DNA of 37,813 bases from Clostridia bacterium (GCA_017462605.1 JAFTQV010000023.1:1-37813), one strand, 5' to 3'. Positions 6,146 through 14,431 are shown, numbered from the stretch's first letter. Made by a program: numbers and translations. The notes: a model not told the origin generated them from the letters alone.

Positions 6146-8099
6146 TAAGCAGAAGAGCATGCAGCCCCCTATCCTTAAGACCGCTTCGGGCAAGGGAACT
6201 ATACCGAGGCTTTTAAAGCTTCTCTTCAAGGATTACCCCGTAATGGTGCCGCTCACGATAGTTTGCATTATGTTTGCGGCGATCGTTGCGGTAATTCCCG
6301 CAATTTATATCAGAAATATCACCGAAATAATAGATAAGGCTATCAAGGATTCCGCGCTCCTCGGAGCTGAGGCTGTATTTGAATCCGCAATGGCAGAGAT
6401 CGTGCCTAAGGTAATATCCCTTGTCGTAATATATTCGGTTTCTATCGTTCTTATCACCGTGGATAATCAGCTTACCGCCATAATAATACAGGGCTTCCTC
6501 TCAAATATGAGGATCCGTATGTTCAACGGTATGCAGAATCTTCCCATTAAGTATTTTGATACCCATAAGCACGGCGATATAATGAGCTATTATACCAACG
6601 ATATCGATATGATAAGAGAATTGCTTGGCAGAGCATTCCCAACTCTTATAAGAGCGGGTATCATAGTCGTTTCGGTGCTTGGAATAATGCTGTATTACAG
6701 TATATGGCTGACTCTCGTTGTCGTCCTCGGCGTTACCGTCATGATCTTCGTATCCAAGAAGGCGGGCGGCGGCTCCGCAAAGTATTACGTCAAGCTTCAG
6801 AGATCCGTTGCGAATCTCGAGGGCTATGCGCAGGAAATGATGACCGGTATGCGCGTCGTTAAGATCTTTGGCAGAGAAGAGAAGTGCCGCGAGGAGTTTG
6901 AGCGTATCAACGGCGAGCTTTGCCATCAAAGCTCGAGAGCTAATGCTTATTCAAATATCTTAGGTCCTATTATTAATAATATAGGAAACATTCTTTACGT
7001 TATTGTAGCAACCGTCGGCGGAGTTTTCCTTCTCATACCGAACTTCTATAACCTTAGTATTGAAAACCTCTTCGGCGTAAGCGCCTTCGGAATAGGAATA
7101 CTTGTTCCCTTCCTTAATATGACTAAGCAGTTTACGGGCAACGTAAATCAGCTTTCTCAGCAGATAAACTATATAGCGATGGGCGTTGCGGGTACGAAAA
7201 GAGTGTTTGAGCTTATCGATACCGAGCCTGAGCGCGACGAAGGCTACGTTACTCTCGTCAATGCGAAGCTCGATGAAAACGGAGAGCTTACCGAGTGCGA
7301 GGAAAGAACGGGTATCTGGGCATGGAAGCATCCCCATTCGGACGGAACTCTTACCTATACGAGAGTTATGGGAGACGTTCGCCTCACGGAAGTGGACTTC
7401 GAGTATGAAGAGGGCAAGCCTGTCCTGCGTGACGTCAGCGTTTATGCCGAACCGGGTCAGAAGGTGGCATTCGTTGGCGCAACGGGAGCAGGAAAGACCA
7501 CGATAACCAACCTTATTAATAGATATTATGATATTGCAGACGGTAAGATCAGATATGACGGTATCAATATCAATAAGATCAAAAAGTCTGACTTAAGGCG
7601 CTCTCTTGGCATAGTTCTTCAGGAGACCAACCTCTTTACGGGCACCGTTATGGATAATATCAGATACGGTAAGCTTGATGCGACTGACGAGGAGTGCATT
7701 GCCGCAGCTAAGCTTGCCGGCGCTGATGACTTTATATCGAGGCTTCCCGATGGATATAAAACCGAGATCAGCGGCAACGGCTCTAATCTTTCTCAGGGTC
7801 AGCGCCAGCTTATCGCGATAGCGAGAGCGGCGGTTGCCGATCCGCCCGTTATGATACTTGACGAGGCAACCTCATCGATAGATACGAGAACCGAAGCGAT
7901 AGTTTCGGCGGGAATGGATAAGCTTATGGAGGGCAGAACGGTATTCGTCATTGCTCACAGACTTTCCACCGTCCGAAATTCAGACGTTATAATGGTTCTT
8001 GAAAAGGGCAGGATCATTGAGCGCGGCTCGCATGATAAGCTCATTGAGGAAAAAGGAGTATATTATCAGTTGTATACCGGTGCCTTCGAGCTTGAGTAG
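6135..8099 (+). CDS. ABC exporter half-transporter, subunit with canonical ATPase site
   Basis: Membrane protein of 654 residues that partners the preceding subunit. The transmembrane domain spans about 30-350; an acidic linker of about 60 residues (about 365-425) precedes the nucleotide-binding domain (about 425-650). Walker A is GATGAGKTT (G448, K454), the signature is LSQGQRQ, and Walker B has D576-E577, so this chain supplies the catalytic Glu. GGAGG (6121-6125) within the end of the upstream gene is 9 bases before the ATG. The signature LSQGQ differs from the textbook LSGGQ but is common in this subfamily. No terminator was seen after the stop; structured repeats follow. Confidence 0.9.
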   Translation: MKNNKQKSMQPPILKTASGKGTIPRLLKLLFKDYPVMVPLTIVCIMFAAIVAVIPAIYIRNITEIIDKAIKDSALLGAEAVFESAMAEIVPKVISLVVIYSVSIVLITVDNQLTAIIIQGFLSNMRIRMFNGMQNLPIKYFDTHKHGDIMSYYTNDIDMIRELLGRAFPTLIRAGIIVVSVLGIMLYYSIWLTLVVVLGVTVMIFVSKKAGGGSAKYYVKLQRSVANLEGYAQEMMTGMRVVKIFGREEKCREEFERINGELCHQSSRANAYSNILGPIINNIGNILYVIVATVGGVFLLIPNFYNLSIENLFGVSAFGIGILVPFLNMTKQFTGNVNQLSQQINYIAMGVAGTKRVFELIDTEPERDEGYVTLVNAKLDENGELTECEERTGIWAWKHPHSDGTLTYTRVMGDVRLTEVDFEYEEGKPVLRDVSVYAEPGQKVAFVGATGAGKTTITNLINRYYDIADGKIRYDGININKIKKSDLRRSLGIVLQETNLFTGTVMDNIRYGKLDATDEECIAAAKLAGADDFISRLPDGYKTEISGNGSNLSQGQRQLIAIARAAVADPPVMILDEATSSIDTRTEAIVSAGMDKLMEGRTVFVIAHRLSTVRNSDVIMVLEKGRIIERGSHDKLIEEKGVYYQLYTGAFELE

Positions 8100-8110
8100 C
8101 CCCACAGTCG

Positions 8111-8360
8111 CATAAATCGCGCAATACGTCGTTAAAGCATCGACTCAAAACGCTCGACGTAGGTAACTACGCCATCGCGTTTCTCGCTTGCTTTGCCTTG
8201 TCTTGCGCGATTTCTGCTTCATGTGGTATGCGTTTAACTTGATTTCTGCTTCCTGTGGTATGCGTTTAACTTTACTGAAATCGCATAAAGAAACTACGCC
8301 TTCGGGTCGCGAACGGCGATTTTAATCTAAATTTTCCTTACTCAAGCTTTATTTTTCTGC
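8111..8360. repeat. Structured non-coding repeat element, copy A
   Basis: This 250-base stretch closely matches 8395-8614. It starts with CATAAATCGCGCAATACGTC and ends around CTCAAGCTTTATTTTTCTGC. The arms AAATCGCGCA (8114-8123) and TGCGCGATTT (8204-8213) are perfect inverted repeats. A hairpin CGTAG-GTAA-CTACG (8158-8171) has a GNRA loop. A 32-base unit occurs in tandem here (8209-8240 and 8241-8272) with one mismatch. No credible ORF lies within. It may be a MITE-like or other dispersed element. Confidence 0.7.
8209..8272. repeat. 32-bp tandem duplication
   Basis: Two direct units, 8209-8240 and 8241-8272, differ by one base (CTTCATG versus CTTCCTG). The same unit is present once in copy B (8493-8524), and a degenerate form is visible near 8356-8383. 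Confidence 0.85.
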
Positions 8361-8394
8361 TTCTTGTGGCTTCGTTAACTTTACTAAAAATTCC

Positions 8395-8614
8395 CATAAA
8401 TCGCGCAATACGTCGTTAAAACATCGACTCAATGCGCTCGACGTAGGAAACTACGCCATCGCGTTTCTCGCTTGCTTTGCCTCGTCTTGCGCGATTTCTG
8501 CTTCCTGTGGTATGCGTTTAACTTTACTGAAATCGCATAAAGAAACTACGCCGTCGGATCGCGAACGGCGATTTTAATCTAAATTTTTCTTTCTCAAGCT
8601 TAATTTTTTTGCTG
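8395..8614. repeat. Structured non-coding repeat element, copy B
   Basis: Second copy of the element at 8111-8360, with the 32-base unit present once, which explains its shorter length. The GNRA-type hairpin is kept with a changed loop: CGTAG-GAAA-CTACG (8442-8455), where copy A has GTAA. The inverted arms at the start and middle are also kept. Nothing coding was seen in 8100-9006 overall. Confidence 0.7.
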
Positions 8615-8664
8615 ACTGCGGTAAAGCTCTATTCACCGTGGCAAAGATCGTCGCTACTTTTATC

Positions 8665-8710
8665 CCTTCCCCCCTTGGGGAAGGTGGCAGTCGGAGACTG
8701 ACGGATGAGG
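8665..8710. repeat. Dispersed palindromic repeat, copy 2
   Basis: CCTTCCCCCCTTGGGGAAGG, then TGGCA, a short hairpin GTCGGAGACTGAC and GGATGAGG. The order of parts matches copy 1 at 189-236. Confidence 0.65.
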
Positions 8711-8922
8711 TTTCAAAGCCTTTCTGCTGCATTCACGGTTTTTGTTACATTTGCCATAGATTTTGGTTTTCTTTAATATCTCTCGGCTCTTTAAATCATT
8801 TTCTTCCTTATTGTATATAATAATACGTCTCATTCGCTTGCTTTATTTTATTAAAGCACATACCTCGAAAAAGTCCCGAAAAATCTAAATAAAATATTTT
8901 TTCACTTTTTTGAAATAAAGTA

Positions 8923-8951
8923 TTGACAAATGAAAAATAATGGTGTATAAT
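8923..8951 (+). promoter_or_regulatory. Consensus promoter of the amino-acid ABC importer operon
   Basis: TTGACA (8923-8928) and TATAAT (8946-8951) are 17 bases apart, a perfect SigA-type match. This predicts strong expression of the lipoprotein gene at 9007. Confidence 0.85.
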
Positions 8952-8973
8952 AAAGTCACTTCAATTAACTAAA

Positions 8974-8987
8974 GTACGATTTCGTAC
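8974..8987 (+). promoter_or_regulatory. Inverted repeat in the importer 5' UTR
   Basis: GTACGA-TT-TCGTAC lies between the predicted transcription start and the AGAGGA ribosome binding site. It could be an operator half-pair or a small 5' hairpin; sequence alone does not decide. Confidence 0.4.
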
Positions 8988-9006
8988 GGAAAAAGAGGAA
9001 AAGAAA

Positions 9007-9801
9007 ATGAAAAAAATTATGTCAATCATGCTTGTAGCAGTAATGCTCGTAACTTCGCTTTTTGCGCTTGCTTCGTGTAATAATAGCGACTCCGACCTTC
9101 AGTACGTGAAGGATAAGGGAGAGCTTGTAGTTGGTATTACAGACTATGCTCCTATGGATTACAAGGAAGAGGGAAGCGACGAATGGATCGGATTTGATGC
9201 AGATCTTGCAAATGAGTTTGCAAAGTCTCTCGGCGTTAAGTGCAAGTTCATCGTTATCGATTGGGACTATAAGGTTTCAGAGCTTGATACCAAAGAGATC
9301 GACCTTATCTGGAACGGTATGACCGCTACCGATGAGCTTGATGAGAAGATCGACTTCTCGGTTTCTTATGCTAAGAATGCTCAGGTTGCAGTTGTGAAGA
9401 ACGGCAGCGCAGTTACTCTCGATACCGTTAAGACCAGCACTATCGCGGTTGAGGGCGGCTCCGCAGGAGCTACCGTAGCTGAAGAGACTGTAAAGGGCAC
9501 CAAGATCAATAAGGTAGACGATCAGGCTAAGGCTCTCGCAGAGGTAGTTGCAGGCACGAGTGACGTTGCTATCGTTGATATCACTATGGCTCAGAGCCTT
9601 GTTGGTAAGGGTATATACTCAGATCTTAAGATCCTCGAGGGCGCAAGCTATGGCGATGAGATATTCGCGGTAGGTCTCAGAACCGGAAGCGATATCAAGG
9701 CAGAGCTTGATGCATTCCTTAAGGCTCAGTATGCAAACGGAAAGATGACTGCTCTTGTTACCAAGTACGAGGTTGGTCTCAATACAGAGGCTCTTAAGTA
9801 A
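9007..9801 (+). CDS. Amino-acid ABC transporter substrate-binding lipoprotein
   Basis: A 264-residue extracellular binding protein anchored to the membrane by lipid. A signal peptide ends at the lipobox LASC (Cys24). The mature part follows the SBP_bac_3 pattern for polar or basic amino acids: GELVVGITDYAPMDY at the start of lobe 1, then GFDADLANEFAKSLG, DLIWNGMTATDELDEKIDFS and later the second-lobe stretch VVAGTSDVAIVDITMAQSL. It is first in an operon with a permease and an ATPase. A strong stem-loop just after the stop codon (9821-9862) could raise the amount of this message relative to the permease. The amino acid transported is not identifiable. Confidence 0.93.
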   Translation: MKKIMSIMLVAVMLVTSLFALASCNNSDSDLQYVKDKGELVVGITDYAPMDYKEEGSDEWIGFDADLANEFAKSLGVKCKFIVIDWDYKVSELDTKEIDLIWNGMTATDELDEKIDFSVSYAKNAQVAVVKNGSAVTLDTVKTSTIAVEGGSAGATVAEETVKGTKINKVDDQAKALAEVVAGTSDVAIVDITMAQSLVGKGIYSDLKILEGASYGDEIFAVGLRTGSDIKAELDAFLKAQYANGKMTALVTKYEVGLNTEALK

Positions 9802-9820
9802 TAAAAAAGACCGTTTGATA

Positions 9821-9862
9821 AAGGGGTCAGCCCGGGCTAATCGCTCTTGGGGCTAACCCCTT
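9821..9862 (+). other. Intercistronic stem-loop without U-tract
   Basis: AAGGGGTCAGCCC (9821-9833) pairs with GGGCTAACCCCTT (9850-9862) except at one position. No U-run follows, so it is not a typical terminator. It separates the binding-protein gene from the permease and may protect the upstream message from 3' decay or allow partial read-through. Confidence 0.6.
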
Positions 9863-9912
9863 ATTCGGCTGAATAGCCATATTTGATTTTTTCAGTTTTT
9901 AAGGATGTATTT

Positions 9913-10605
9913 ATGGAAATTTTTTTAGAAGTATGCAGAAATCTTTCAAGAGGATTTACAACGTCGTTTATGCTATTTGCATTGACGCTTATATTTGCCT
10001 TACCTCTCGGCCTTGTGATAAGCTTCTGCACAATGTCAAAATTTAAGCCCCTCAGTATCTTTTCTAAGCTGATCGTATGGGTTCTGAGAGGTACGCCTCT
10101 TATGCTCCAGATATTCGCAATATTTTATTTGCCGGGACTTGTTTTCGGATTCCGCTGGCCCCATATGAATACGGGATGGGAGTGGTTCGACTCCACGTTC
10201 TCAACAAGATTTATTGCGGCTCTCGTTGCGTTTGTTATTAACTACGCCGCTTATTTCTCCGAGATATTCAGAGGCGGGATACAGTCCATATCCGAGGGTC
10301 AGTACGAGGCCGGTAAGGTTCTCGGCATGACTCGCTCCGAGGTATTCTTCAAGGTTGTCCTTCTCCAGGTGGTGAAGAGAATTATTCCCTCAATGTCCAA
10401 TGAGATAATCACACTCGTCAAGGATACGTCTCTTGCAAATACGATAAGCGTCTATGAGCTGATATTCGAAGCTCAGGAATTCATGGTAAACGACGGACTT
10501 ATCTGGCCGCTCTTCGTTGCGGGCGGCATCTATCTGATATTCGTCGGAATAATGACCGTTCTTCTCGGCAAGCTCGAAAAGAAGCTTGACTACTTTAAGG
10601 CTTAA
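9913..10605 (+). CDS. Amino-acid ABC transporter permease
   Basis: Inner-membrane permease of the HisM/GlnP type, 230 residues with about five hydrophobic segments. It carries the family pattern LRGTPLMLQIF (around residues 57-67) and the cytoplasmic EAA loop EGQYEAGKVLGMTRSEVFFKVV, which docks on the ATPase. I start it at ATG 9913, which has AAGG 8 bases upstream; an in-frame TTG at 9883 would add ten residues but has no ribosome binding site. It ends 11 bases before the ATPase gene, within the same operon. Confidence 0.92.
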   Translation: MEIFLEVCRNLSRGFTTSFMLFALTLIFALPLGLVISFCTMSKFKPLSIFSKLIVWVLRGTPLMLQIFAIFYLPGLVFGFRWPHMNTGWEWFDSTFSTRFIAALVAFVINYAAYFSEIFRGGIQSISEGQYEAGKVLGMTRSEVFFKVVLLQVVKRIIPSMSNEIITLVKDTSLANTISVYELIFEAQEFMVNDGLIWPLFVAGGIYLIFVGIMTVLLGKLEKKLDYFKA

Positions 10606-10616
10606 AGGAGGTTATC

Positions 10617-11423
10617 ATGGCAATACTTGAAGTAAATGATCTCAAAAAGAGCTTTGGTGAGCTTGAGGTGCTTAAGGGAGTCAGCTTTTCGCTCGAGAAG
10701 GGCGAGATACTCTCGGTCATAGGCTCATCGGGTGGTGGAAAGACAACGCTTCTCAGAATACTTAATTCGCTCGAGACCGCAACCGAAGGGAAGATCACGA
10801 TAGACGGCGAGGCGGTATACGACAGTGCAGCTCCCGAAGACTCTCCGGTAGACGAGACAGGCGGACTTAAAATGGGTCTTGTTTTCCAGGGCTTCAATCT
10901 TTTCCCTCAGTATACAGTCCTCGGCAACCTTACTTTAGCTCCGATAACCAGAGCAAAGAAAGATCCGGATTTTAAGAAGAATAAGAAGGAGATAGTCAAA
11001 GAGATAGAGGCAAAGGCAGAGGAGATACTCGAAAGTGTTGGACTCTCCGAAAAGAGAGATAGCTACCCCTATCAGCTTTCAGGCGGTCAGCCGCAGAGAG
11101 TTGCACTTGCAAGAGCGCTTATGCTTTCGCCGAAGATCCTCTGCTTTGATGAGCCAACGTCGGCGCTCGACCCCGAGCTTACGGGCGAGGTGCTTAAGGT
11201 TATAAGAAGCCTTAAGGATCAGGGAAGAACTATGATAATAGTCACTCACGAGCTTGCTTTTGCTGAGAGCGTTTCCGATAAGGTCATCTTCATGGCAGAC
11301 GGAAAAATTGAAGAAATGGGATCTCCCGAAGATATATTCAAGAACCCTAAATGCGAAAAGACCAAGCGCTTCCTTGAGGGTATGCTTGACCCCAATATGC
11401 AAACCAAAGATGACATATTATAA
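10617..11423 (+). CDS. Amino-acid ABC transporter ATP-binding protein
   Basis: Cytoplasmic ATPase of 268 residues of the GlnQ/HisP type. Walker A is GSSGGGKTT (residues 36-44), the Q-loop is in LVFQGFNLFPQYTV, the signature is LSGGQPQR (Pro where Gln is usual), Walker B is ILCFDEPTSALD, and the H-loop is in MIIVTHELAFA. AAAGGAGG lies just upstream of the ATG. It closes the importer operon and is followed by a strong terminator. Confidence 0.95.
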   Translation: MAILEVNDLKKSFGELEVLKGVSFSLEKGEILSVIGSSGGGKTTLLRILNSLETATEGKITIDGEAVYDSAAPEDSPVDETGGLKMGLVFQGFNLFPQYTVLGNLTLAPITRAKKDPDFKKNKKEIVKEIEAKAEEILESVGLSEKRDSYPYQLSGGQPQRVALARALMLSPKILCFDEPTSALDPELTGEVLKVIRSLKDQGRTMIIVTHELAFAESVSDKVIFMADGKIEEMGSPEDIFKNPKCEKTKRFLEGMLDPNMQTKDDIL

Positions 11424-11490
11424 GATTTTAAAAGCATTAGCATAAAAAATGCAGCCTGATGAAATTTTAAAAAACAAGAAGTCTTATAGC

Positions 11491-11524
11491 AGCGGCGCGC
11501 AGTTCATTTGCGCGCCGCTTTTTA
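11491..11524 (+). terminator. Intrinsic terminator of the amino-acid importer operon
   Basis: AGCGGCGCGCA (11491-11501) and TGCGCGCCGCT (11509-11519) form a perfect 11-bp stem with a 7-base loop, followed by TTTT. Confidence 0.9.
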
Positions 11525-11583
11525 ATTATTTTTTTAAAGAATAACAGAAAAATAAAAATTTTCTCAATTTTTTTCGGAAATGC

Positions 11584-11612
11584 TTGATTTTTTGCAGAGT
11601 CTATGCTATACT
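11584..11612 (+). promoter_or_regulatory. Promoter of the membrane protein gene
   Basis: TTGATT (11584-11589) and TATACT (11607-11612) are 17 bases apart, upstream of the ATG at 11660. Confidence 0.6.
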
Positions 11613-11659
11613 ATACGTAATAATTGGGTTTTCCAATAAATGAAATGAGGTGTCACTTT

Positions 11660-12364
11660 ATGGGAGCATTTTTCAAGTCGGTCATCGACGGAACATTTGA
11701 TTTTAAAGCCATTGGTGCGGCAGTGAGCGGATTTAAGGACTCTTTCTTCGCGAACGAGACCGTAGCCGGACTTTGGGAGAAAGCAACGGGGCTTTTCGCG
11801 TCTCTCGGTACAATTTTCCCTCTTATCCTTATTGCTCTCTCGCTTATCGAGCTTTTCTTCGGTAAGAAGCTTATAGGTCTTCAGAGATTTCTTCTTTGCG
11901 CTATCTCCGGTTATGCTATCGGCGTTATCATCGTATCTCCGCTGATCAACCAGGTTTTTGCATTGCCTGACTACATATCCGGCGCAGTTATCGCGCTCGT
12001 TATGGCAGTTCTTTGCAAGTACGTTTACTTTGCAGCTGTTGCCGTAGCCAGCGGTTACAGCGTATATCTCGTGCTTTTCAACGGAATGATCCCCGTTATC
12101 CCCGTTAAGGGCAATTTGATCGTTTCTGCTGCTGCCGCTGCAGTCGCGATCCTTCTTGTATTCCTTCTTCTCAAGTACGTTGAGATGGCAGGAACTTCCT
12201 TCCTTGGAGCATTCTTTATTTCGAGAATCGTTATCAAGTACTTCTACGATTACAGAACGTTCGGTTTCATTCAGAACTATGCTAAGATCGTTGACATCGC
12301 TCTTATCGCAGTAGTAGCTCTTATCGGCTTTATCGTTCAGGTCAAGACAAGAAAGAGATATTAA
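11660..12364 (+). CDS. Multi-pass membrane protein of unknown function
   Basis: A 234-residue protein with a soluble N-terminal 45 residues followed by about seven hydrophobic segments separated by short loops, and a basic C-terminal tail (KTRKRY). No catalytic motif was seen. The layout (GKKLIGLQRFLLC, then GYAIGVIIVSP and repeated small-residue-rich helices) loosely recalls the TM7S3/TMEM198-like DUF4203 group; this is weak. I start at ATG 11660, with GAGGTG 7 bases upstream, in preference to an in-frame TTG at 11624. It is monocistronic, with its own promoter and terminator. Confidence 0.75.
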   Translation: MGAFFKSVIDGTFDFKAIGAAVSGFKDSFFANETVAGLWEKATGLFASLGTIFPLILIALSLIELFFGKKLIGLQRFLLCAISGYAIGVIIVSPLINQVFALPDYISGAVIALVMAVLCKYVYFAAVAVASGYSVYLVLFNGMIPVIPVKGNLIVSAAAAAVAILLVFLLLKYVEMAGTSFLGAFFISRIVIKYFYDYRTFGFIQNYAKIVDIALIAVVALIGFIVQVKTRKRY

Positions 12365-12395
12365 TATTATCCGAATTTGATCTTCGGATATAAAT

Positions 12396-12436
12396 AAAAT
12401 CCGATTTTTCGTTTTGAGGGATCGGATTTTATTTTT
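12396..12436 (+). terminator. Intrinsic terminator of the membrane protein gene
   Basis: AAAATCCGAT (12396-12405) pairs perfectly with ATCGGATTTT (12421-12430), followed by ATTTTT. A smaller hairpin, ATCCGAATTTGATCTTCGGAT, precedes it. Confidence 0.8.
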
Positions 12437-12475
12437 GCAGGCTTGCGTTTTTTAATATTTAATAAGGAGAAAAAC

Positions 12476-13315
12476 ATGGAATTTTCTGAAAAAAGATCGC
12501 TCGAAAGACTTGCCAACAATGTCAGAATAGGCATTATCGAGAGTGTTTACAGCGCGGGATGCGGTCATCCGGGCGGCTCGCTTTCGATTGCAGACGTTAT
12601 CACCTATTTATATTTTAAGGAAATGAATATCGATCCCGCCGATCCGAAGAAGGCGGATCGCGATAGATTTGTCCTCTCCAAGGGTCACTGCGCCCCCGCT
12701 CTTTATGCAGTTCTTGCTGAGCGCGGATTTTTTGAGAAGGACGAGCTTAAGACGTTAAGAAAAACCGGCGCGCGCCTTCAGGGTCACCCCGATATGAAGG
12801 GCATTCCCGGAGTTGATATGTCAACGGGATCTCTCGGTCTTGGTATTTCCGCAGCTTGCGGTATGGCTCTTTCTGCAAAGGCATACGGCGATGATTACAG
12901 AGTTTATTCCATAGTAGGAGACGGTGAGAGCGAGGAAGGTCAGGTATGGGAAGCGGCGATGTTCGCGGCTCACTATAAGCTTGATAACCTTGTTATGATC
13001 CTCGATCTCAACGGTCTTCAGATAGACGGTTCCATCACCGAGGTAATGAATCCAATGCCTCACGATGAGACGCTTCGCGCTTTCGGCTGGAACGTTATAG
13101 TTATAGACGCTCATGATTTTGATGCTATCGAGGCAGCATTTGCCGAGGCAAGGAAAGTCAAGGGCAAGCCCACCGCTATCATAGCGAAGTCCGTCAAGGG
13201 CAAGGGCGTATCTTATATGGAAAATAAGTGCGAGTGGCACGGTCAGGCTCCCAAGGAGGATCTTTACCGCGTTGCAATAGAGGATCTTGGCAGGATCGCC
13301 GAGAGTCTTAAGTAA
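12476..13315 (+). CDS. Transketolase, N-terminal subunit
   Basis: A 279-residue thiamine-diphosphate-binding half of transketolase for the non-oxidative pentose phosphate pathway. Seen are GCGHPGGSLSIADV, the conserved DRFVLSKGHCAPALYAVL, and the TPP/Mg motif GDGESEEGQVWEA...DLNGLQIDG. Together with the next gene it matches full-length transketolase, which in Clostridia and archaea is often split. ATG 12476 follows AAGGAG; a TTG at 12443 is in frame but lacks a ribosome binding site. No clean promoter was seen in the 40 bases between the preceding terminator and the start. Confidence 0.93.
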   Translation: MEFSEKRSLERLANNVRIGIIESVYSAGCGHPGGSLSIADVITYLYFKEMNIDPADPKKADRDRFVLSKGHCAPALYAVLAERGFFEKDELKTLRKTGARLQGHPDMKGIPGVDMSTGSLGLGISAACGMALSAKAYGDDYRVYSIVGDGESEEGQVWEAAMFAAHYKLDNLVMILDLNGLQIDGSITEVMNPMPHDETLRAFGWNVIVIDAHDFDAIEAAFAEARKVKGKPTAIIAKSVKGKGVSYMENKCEWHGQAPKEDLYRVAIEDLGRIAESLK

Positions 13316-13328
13316 GGAGGGGCTGAAA

Positions 13329-14270
13329 ATGGCAGATAAAAAGGCAACCAGAGAAAGCTACGGTCAGGCTCTTTGCGAGCTTGGTGAAAAATACGACTTT
13401 TTAGTGCTTGATGCAGACCTTGCGGCAGCTACGAAGACGGGAATGTTCAAAAAGAAATTCCCCGAGCGCTTCTTTGACTGCGGTATAGCGGAAGGCAATA
13501 TGATCAGCGTTGCGGCAGGAATTGCAGCAACGGGTAAAACTGTTTTCGCCTCAAGCTTTGCAATGTTTGCGGCAGGAAGAGCATTTGAGCAGGTCAGAAA
13601 CTCCATAGGCTATCCCCACCTTAACGTAAAGATTGGCGCGACTCACGCAGGTATTACCGTCGGTGAGGACGGCGCGACCCACCAGTGCAACGAGGATATA
13701 GCTCTTATGAGAACTATTCCCGGTATGGTAATAATATCTCCCGCGGATGCAACCGAGTCATACGCAGCGGTTGAAGCAGCTATTAAGCACGAAGGTCCTG
13801 TTTATATGCGCTTTGGCAGATTCCCCGTTCCGGATCTCGCATCCGAAAAGGCAGACTATAAGTTTGAGATCGGCAAAGGCGTTGTCTATAAAGAGGGAAG
13901 TGACGTTACAATAGTTGCCAACGGTTATATGGTGCATCTCGCTCTTGAAGCGGCAGAGCTTCTTGCGGCAGAGGGCATTTCTGCCGAGGTTATCAATATT
14001 CATACCGTCAAGCCTCTTGACTCTGAGCTTATAGTAAGCTCCGCAAAGAAGACGGGAGCAGTCGTCACCGCTGAAGAGCATAACGTTATAGGCGGTCTCG
14101 GTTCTGCCGTTGCAGACCTGCTTTCCGAGAATTACCCCGTACCCGTTATTAAGGTCGGAGTAGAGGATAGATTCGGTCAGAGCGGCAAGGTTCTCGAGCT
14201 TCTCGAGATCTACGGTCTAACCGCTAAGAATATCTACGAAAAGGCGAAGATAGCAATATCCAAGAAGTAA
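13329..14270 (+). CDS. Transketolase, C-terminal subunit
   Basis: A 313-residue pyrimidine-binding and C-terminal half of transketolase. It has the FDCGIAEGNMISVAAGIAATG segment, containing the conserved Glu that contacts the TPP pyrimidine, the GATHAGITVGEDGATHQ motif, and the C-terminal domain with EEHNVIGGLGSAVADLL. It starts 13 bases after the N-subunit stop, with AAGGAGG spanning that stop, so the two are made together. In-frame upstream codons from 13287 overlap the previous gene and are not needed. Confidence 0.93.
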   Translation: MADKKATRESYGQALCELGEKYDFLVLDADLAAATKTGMFKKKFPERFFDCGIAEGNMISVAAGIAATGKTVFASSFAMFAAGRAFEQVRNSIGYPHLNVKIGATHAGITVGEDGATHQCNEDIALMRTIPGMVIISPADATESYAAVEAAIKHEGPVYMRFGRFPVPDLASEKADYKFEIGKGVVYKEGSDVTIVANGYMVHLALEAAELLAAEGISAEVINIHTVKPLDSELIVSSAKKTGAVVTAEEHNVIGGLGSAVADLLSENYPVPVIKVGVEDRFGQSGKVLELLEIYGLTAKNIYEKAKIAISKK

Positions 14271-14278
14271 ATTATATT

Positions 14279-14319
14279 AAAACGGTTCGGTCTCTGATTT
14301 GACTGAGCCGTTTTTCTAT
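14279..14319 (+). terminator. Intrinsic terminator of the transketolase operon
   Basis: AAAACGGTTCGGTC (14279-14292) pairs with GACTGAGCCGTTTT (14301-14314), allowing two wobble pairs. An 8-base loop closes it and T residues follow. Confidence 0.85.
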
Positions 14320-14369
14320 GTTATATAATAAAAATAATAAAATAATAAATAAAATTTTTGAAAAGGTGT

Positions 14370-14398
14370 TTACAAATAGAGAAAATTAATGTAAAATA
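14370..14398 (+). promoter_or_regulatory. Promoter of the pyrH-polC operon
   Basis: TTTACA (14370-14375) and TAAAAT (14393-14398) are 17 bases apart, 33 bases before the pyrH ATG. Confidence 0.6.
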
Positions 14399-14431
14399 TA
14401 TAAAGATAAATATTATGGGGGAGTAGGCTCA

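Noticed and set aside
5417-6229. Minus-strand 270-codon open frame
   Set aside because: It is a shadow of the ABC exporter subunits, whose plus-strand motifs are unambiguous.
8209-8272. CRISPR array
   Set aside because: There are only two adjacent 32-base units with no spacer between them, and no cas genes are present.
8638-8820. 60-codon open frame in the 8.1-9.0 kb gap
   Set aside because: It is built on the dispersed palindrome and AT-rich flank, has no ribosome binding site and shows no protein-like composition.
9883-9912. TTG start giving a longer permease
   Set aside because: No ribosome binding site precedes TTG 9883, while ATG 9913 has AAGG at suitable spacing.
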